Source: Planctomycetaceae bacterium
GTDB lineage: Bacteria > Planctomycetota > Planctomycetia > Pirellulales > Pirellulaceae
Assembly (NCBI GenBank): GCA_012965455.1
Contig: DTSG01000179.1
Span: 27,732-35,614, forward strand
Direction of reading: 5' to 3'
Length of the DNA: 7,883 bases
The position numbers and the translations under genes were made by a program. Below, one piece after another: positions 6,186-7,883 of this stretch; the stretch's first letter is position 1; the number at the start of each line of letters is the position of its first letter. A model generated the notes under the pieces. That model did not search any database. It saw nothing but the letters and a program-made list of their open reading frames with translations, and was not told the DNA's origin.

Positions 6186-6278
6186 AAGACCTGTTCAAAA
6201 TAGGTTTTTTCAGCAGTTTTTAAGCGGATTTTGTCCGAACAACGTCAGCGACGACTTGTAAAAGAACCCATTTGTTCC

Positions 6279-6318
6279 AATTCGCGTAATTCGTGCAATT
6301 TGTGGTCGTCATTCGTGG
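6279..6318. repeat. Short array of 9-bp AATTCGTGN-type repeats
   Basis: Three contiguous 9-bp units, AATTCGCGT (6279-6287), AATTCGTGC (6288-6296) and AATTTGTGG (6297-6305), are followed after 4 bp by CATTCGTGG (6310-6318). The last unit touches the nucleoside hydrolase stop codon at 6319-6321. On the minus strand it reads as repeated CACGAATT-like words. I recall similar degenerate words in intergenic DNA of other bacteria, but this was not searched. Confidence 0.55.
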
Positions 6319-7257
6319 TCAGAATCCCAGTTGCGGATCCAGATATCGTAAAACAGCTTGTTTCACTGCGGTGACATCGACCACTCGGGCAACATCCATA
6401 TTATTGGGCCACTGACGTTTGCTGCGCTGGTCAAACAACGTCGCACCACGAGATAGTTCCCCACCTACTTCGACCTGACCAGCCATTGAAACCAGCTCGA
6501 ACAATTCGGGTTCAAGCAACTGCATTAATGCTACAACATCGTGAATATGAACGCTTTCCTGCCCCAATCGCTGACGATAGTTGCGATACAAATGTGGTAA
6601 AACCTCTCTCAAAAAACGTCCGATTCTAGATGTTTTATCCGGCAGCTCTCGTAAAAAATCAAGTGTGAAATGCACTTGCATCGTAATATCCAATGGTATC
6701 AATATTTTCTTTACCGGTGCGTCAAATACTTGCTGCGCGCTTTCCGGATCGCAATAGATGTTAAACTCTGCCGCAGTCGTAATATTCCCAATGCCAGCGA
6801 CACTGCCACCCATCATGATAAGTTGGTCAACATTTTCAATAAACGCCGCATCACGTTGTATTGCTCGCGCAATATTCGTTAACGGCCCTAGGCAAATAAT
6901 ACTAATATTACCCGGATCGGCTTTGACCTCATCACAGATAATCTTTTCAGACGGCTTACGCTGGTGGTGCGAAGACGTTTCAAATCCAACTTCACCAAGA
7001 CCATCTTTACCATGCACAAAGCGCGCGTCGCGATAGTCCAAATTGTTACCGGGCGAAGCGCAGCCAATCCGCGGGATTTTAGGTGGATCAAGACGTTCAA
7101 TAATAGTCTGTACGTTCGTACTCGCCATTTCTGCAGGGACGTTGCCTTCAACAGCAGTAACGGCGACAATATCCAAAGCTGGTGCAAATAGCCCGACACA
7201 CAGGGCGACCGCATCGTCAATTCCTGGGTCGCAGTCAATAATTAAACGTCGTGGCAT
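6319..7257 (-). CDS. Inosine/uridine-preferring nucleoside hydrolase family protein
   Basis: The 312-residue product matches the inosine-uridine nucleoside N-ribohydrolase family, which cuts nucleosides into base and ribose using a tightly bound calcium ion. The N-terminal signature DCDPGIDDA (residues 8-16) gives Asp8, Asp10, Asp14 and Asp15 at the same numbering as the trypanosomatid enzymes. Further motifs follow in order: LGPLTNIARA (123-132), MMGG (148-151), AEFNIYCDPESA (163-174) and HIHDVVAL (237-244), in which Asp240 would be the last calcium ligand and His239 the possible leaving-group acid. Length is normal and there is no signal peptide, so it is a cytoplasmic salvage enzyme. The base preference cannot be told from the sequence. 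A good promoter (TTGACT, 17 bp, GATAAA) lies just upstream. Its Shine-Dalgarno (CAGG) is weak. It is divergent from trpD and upstream of the dksA-like gene. Confidence 0.92.
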   Translation of the reverse strand: MPRRLIIDCDPGIDDAVALCVGLFAPALDIVAVTAVEGNVPAEMASTNVQTIIERLDPPKIPRIGCASPGNNLDYRDARFVHGKDGLGEVGFETSSHHQRKPSEKIICDEVKADPGNISIICLGPLTNIARAIQRDAAFIENVDQLIMMGGSVAGIGNITTAAEFNIYCDPESAQQVFDAPVKKILIPLDITMQVHFTLDFLRELPDKTSRIGRFLREVLPHLYRNYRQRLGQESVHIHDVVALMQLLEPELFELVSMAGQVEVGGELSRGATLFDQRSKRQWPNNMDVARVVDVTAVKQAVLRYLDPQLGF

Positions 7258-7293
7258 AATTAATACCTGAAAAACAAAAAAGTACTATCTTTG

Positions 7294-7322
7294 TTTATCG
7301 GTTGTGAGAACCAATAAGTCAA
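7294..7322 (-). promoter_or_regulatory. Sigma-70-type promoter for nucleoside hydrolase
   Basis: On the minus strand TTGACT (complement of 7317-7322) is followed by exactly 17 bp and GATAAA (complement of 7294-7299). This matches the -35 consensus at five of six and the -10 at four of six positions. Transcription would begin near 7287, giving a leader of about 30 nt before the ATG at 7257. Confidence 0.55.
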
Positions 7323-7335
7323 ATATTCAATATTT
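7321..7335. promoter_or_regulatory. 15-bp AT-rich palindrome between divergent promoters
   Basis: AAATATT (7321-7327), a central C, and AATATTT (7329-7335) form a perfect 7+1+7 palindrome. It touches the -35 of the nucleoside hydrolase promoter and covers the -35 position for trpD. It could bind a regulator acting on both genes, although AT-rich palindromes arise easily by chance. Confidence 0.35.
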
Positions 7336-7353
7336 TCAATCGCACGTTATAAT
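7326..7353 (+). promoter_or_regulatory. Possible trpD promoter
   Basis: TATAAT at 7348-7353 is a perfect -10 hexamer. The best upstream partner is TTCAAT at 7326-7331 with a 16-bp spacer, which matches the -35 consensus poorly. The trpD ATG is 54 bp beyond the -10. Confidence 0.4.
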
Positions 7354-7407
7354 GAATAGGTCCGTTTCCACCCAGCTAACAAATCTCTTCGTACAAGAAT
7401 CTACCAC

Positions 7408-7883
7408 ATGCTAACTGAAACCCTTGAACAAATCGAATCCGGCACCAGTTTAACCCAAGAGGAAATGGCGGACACGATCGATCTAATCATGCAGGGAGTA
7501 TGTGCGGAAGATGATATTCGAGATTTCTTGCTAGCGCTCGTGGCTAAAGGCGAAACCGTTGCGGAGATTGCTGGAGCGGCGGGGGCAATGCGCAAACACA
7601 TGACGATCTTAGAGTCTTCCCGCGATGACCTTGTGGATACATGCGGTACAGGCGGTGATGGTTCAGGGACTTTCAATATCTCGACGGCGGCGGCCATTGT
7701 GGCAGCGGGATCTGGAATTGCCGTAGCAAAACACGGCAACCGCAGCATTACCAGTAAAACGGGTTCAGCGGATGTATTGAGCGAACTCGGCGTCAATATC
7801 GAGGCGTCTGTCGGTGTCATGCAACAGTCGCTTGAAGAGGCGGGAATTTGTTTTTGCTTTGCACCCTTGTTTCATCCAGCCAA
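7408..7883 (+). CDS. trpD: Anthranilate phosphoribosyltransferase, N-terminal 158 codons (cut by window edge)
   Basis: The frame from ATG 7408 runs open to the edge. It begins MLTETLEQIESGTSLTQEEM, a helical N-terminal domain, then enters the nucleoside phosphorylase-like fold. The PRPP-binding signature DTCGTGGDGSGTFNIST (residues 77-93) is followed by VAKHGNRSITSKTGSADVL (106-124), in which the KHGNRS block contacts anthranilate and phosphate. Both blocks are diagnostic of TrpD, which joins anthranilate to PRPP in the second step of tryptophan synthesis. Related thymidine or pyrimidine phosphorylases share the fold but not the KHGNRS/SGSADVL form. No strong Shine-Dalgarno is visible; the start is chosen because the N-terminal helix usually begins here. 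No other trp gene is in the window; the gene is divergent from the nucleoside hydrolase and behind a TATAAT box. Confidence 0.95.
   Translation, partial: MLTETLEQIESGTSLTQEEMADTIDLIMQGVCAEDDIRDFLLALVAKGETVAEIAGAAGAMRKHMTILESSRDDLVDTCGTGGDGSGTFNISTAAAIVAAGSGIAVAKHGNRSITSKTGSADVLSELGVNIEASVGVMQQSLEEAGICFCFAPLFHPA

Larger units (their letters stand above)
6039..6204. repeat. 166-bp element with ~22-24-bp imperfect terminal inverted repeats; candidate structured leader or small MITE-like element
   Basis: The left arm is 6039-6062 and the right arm 6183-6204. Aligned as inverted copies they share CCT, TTTT, AACAGGT and CTTAAA in the same order, 20 identical positions with two single-base gaps and two mismatches. 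As minus-strand RNA this gives a stem of 6, 8, 4 and 3 pairs separated by single bulges or a mismatch. Inside lie the stem-loop 6140-6185, a GGCGG/CCGCC pair (6071-6075, 6129-6133) and a nested 7-bp hairpin (6105-6122). The outside ends meet TTTT (6035-6038) on the left and TTTTTT (6205-6210) on the right, compatible with a short target duplication but also with low complexity. No coding frame is present. Whether it acts as RNA or is only a DNA repeat is undecided. Confidence 0.5.
7258..7407. promoter_or_regulatory. Divergent control region between nucleoside hydrolase and trpD
   Basis: The 150 bp contain one promoter candidate in each direction and a shared AT-rich palindrome, all listed separately. 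No other gene or hairpin with T-run is seen. Only a 4-bp GGTT/AACC pair (7300-7303, 7309-7312) occurs elsewhere, too short to support. Confidence 0.5.

Noticed and set aside
6189..6210. ACCT/AGGT plus T6 as a plus-strand terminator
   Set aside because: The stem is only four pairs and no plus-strand gene ends upstream of it; the sequence is better explained as an arm of the larger inverted repeat.
6279..6318. CRISPR-like array
   Set aside because: The units are 9 bp, nearly contiguous, with no spacers and no cas gene nearby.
6888..7238. 116-codon minus-strand frame overlapping the nucleoside hydrolase
   Set aside because: It shares the strand but is out of frame with the DCDPGIDDA-containing gene and has no motif or ribosome binding site.
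7401..7820. 139-codon minus-strand frame opposite trpD
   Set aside because: It is antisense to conserved TrpD motifs and has a Ser/Ala/Pro-rich composition typical of a shadow frame.

Overview
The window holds protein-coding genes packed on both strands, with one or two genes cut at the edges. It is bacterial and most likely planctomycetal (Pirellulales-like). This is an inference from the gene mix: a TIM-barrel sugar isomerase of the 'LEPHVKGGGQFGGFSGPDG' type, a divergent Gfo/Idh/MocA oxidoreductase, a short DksA-like protein next to a one-PDZ HtrA protease, and the start of a membrane protein of a kind I associate with planctomycetes. Base composition looks close to balanced. I see no rRNA, tRNA, CRISPR, transposase or phage gene.

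Layout. Positions 1-1485 (minus strand) run isomerase (472-1485), a 75-residue protein with three CxxC pairs (211-438) and the first 32 codons of a membrane protein (1-97). The 161-bp gap 1486-1646 is a divergent control region with several repeats. Positions 1647-4378 (plus strand) are a Gfo/Idh/MocA oxidoreductase followed by a class III PLP aminotransferase. Together with the isomerase these three enzymes look like a catabolic or biosynthetic set for a sugar, polyol or amino-sugar; the substrate cannot be read from the sequence. A 28-bp convergent gap follows. On the minus strand are a secreted S1C (HtrA/Deg) serine protease (4407-5570) and, 70 bp upstream of it, a DksA/TraR-family zinc-finger protein (5641-6030). 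The minus-strand inosine/uridine-type nucleoside hydrolase (6319-7257) comes next. It is divergent from trpD (anthranilate phosphoribosyltransferase), which starts at 7408 and runs off the right edge.

The most unusual stretch is the 288-bp gap 6031-6318. It contains a roughly 166-bp element (6039-6204) bounded by imperfect inverted repeats of about 22-24 bp. Inside it are a 16-bp bulged stem-loop and a smaller nested hairpin. Read as minus-strand RNA, the outer stem would bury the ribosome binding site of the dksA-like gene. Read as DNA, it resembles a small non-coding inverted-repeat element. Beside it, right after the nucleoside hydrolase stop codon, lies a short array of 9-bp tandem repeats. 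I found no clear undescribed defence or mobile system. The structured element and the isomerase/oxidoreductase/aminotransferase set are the best leads.
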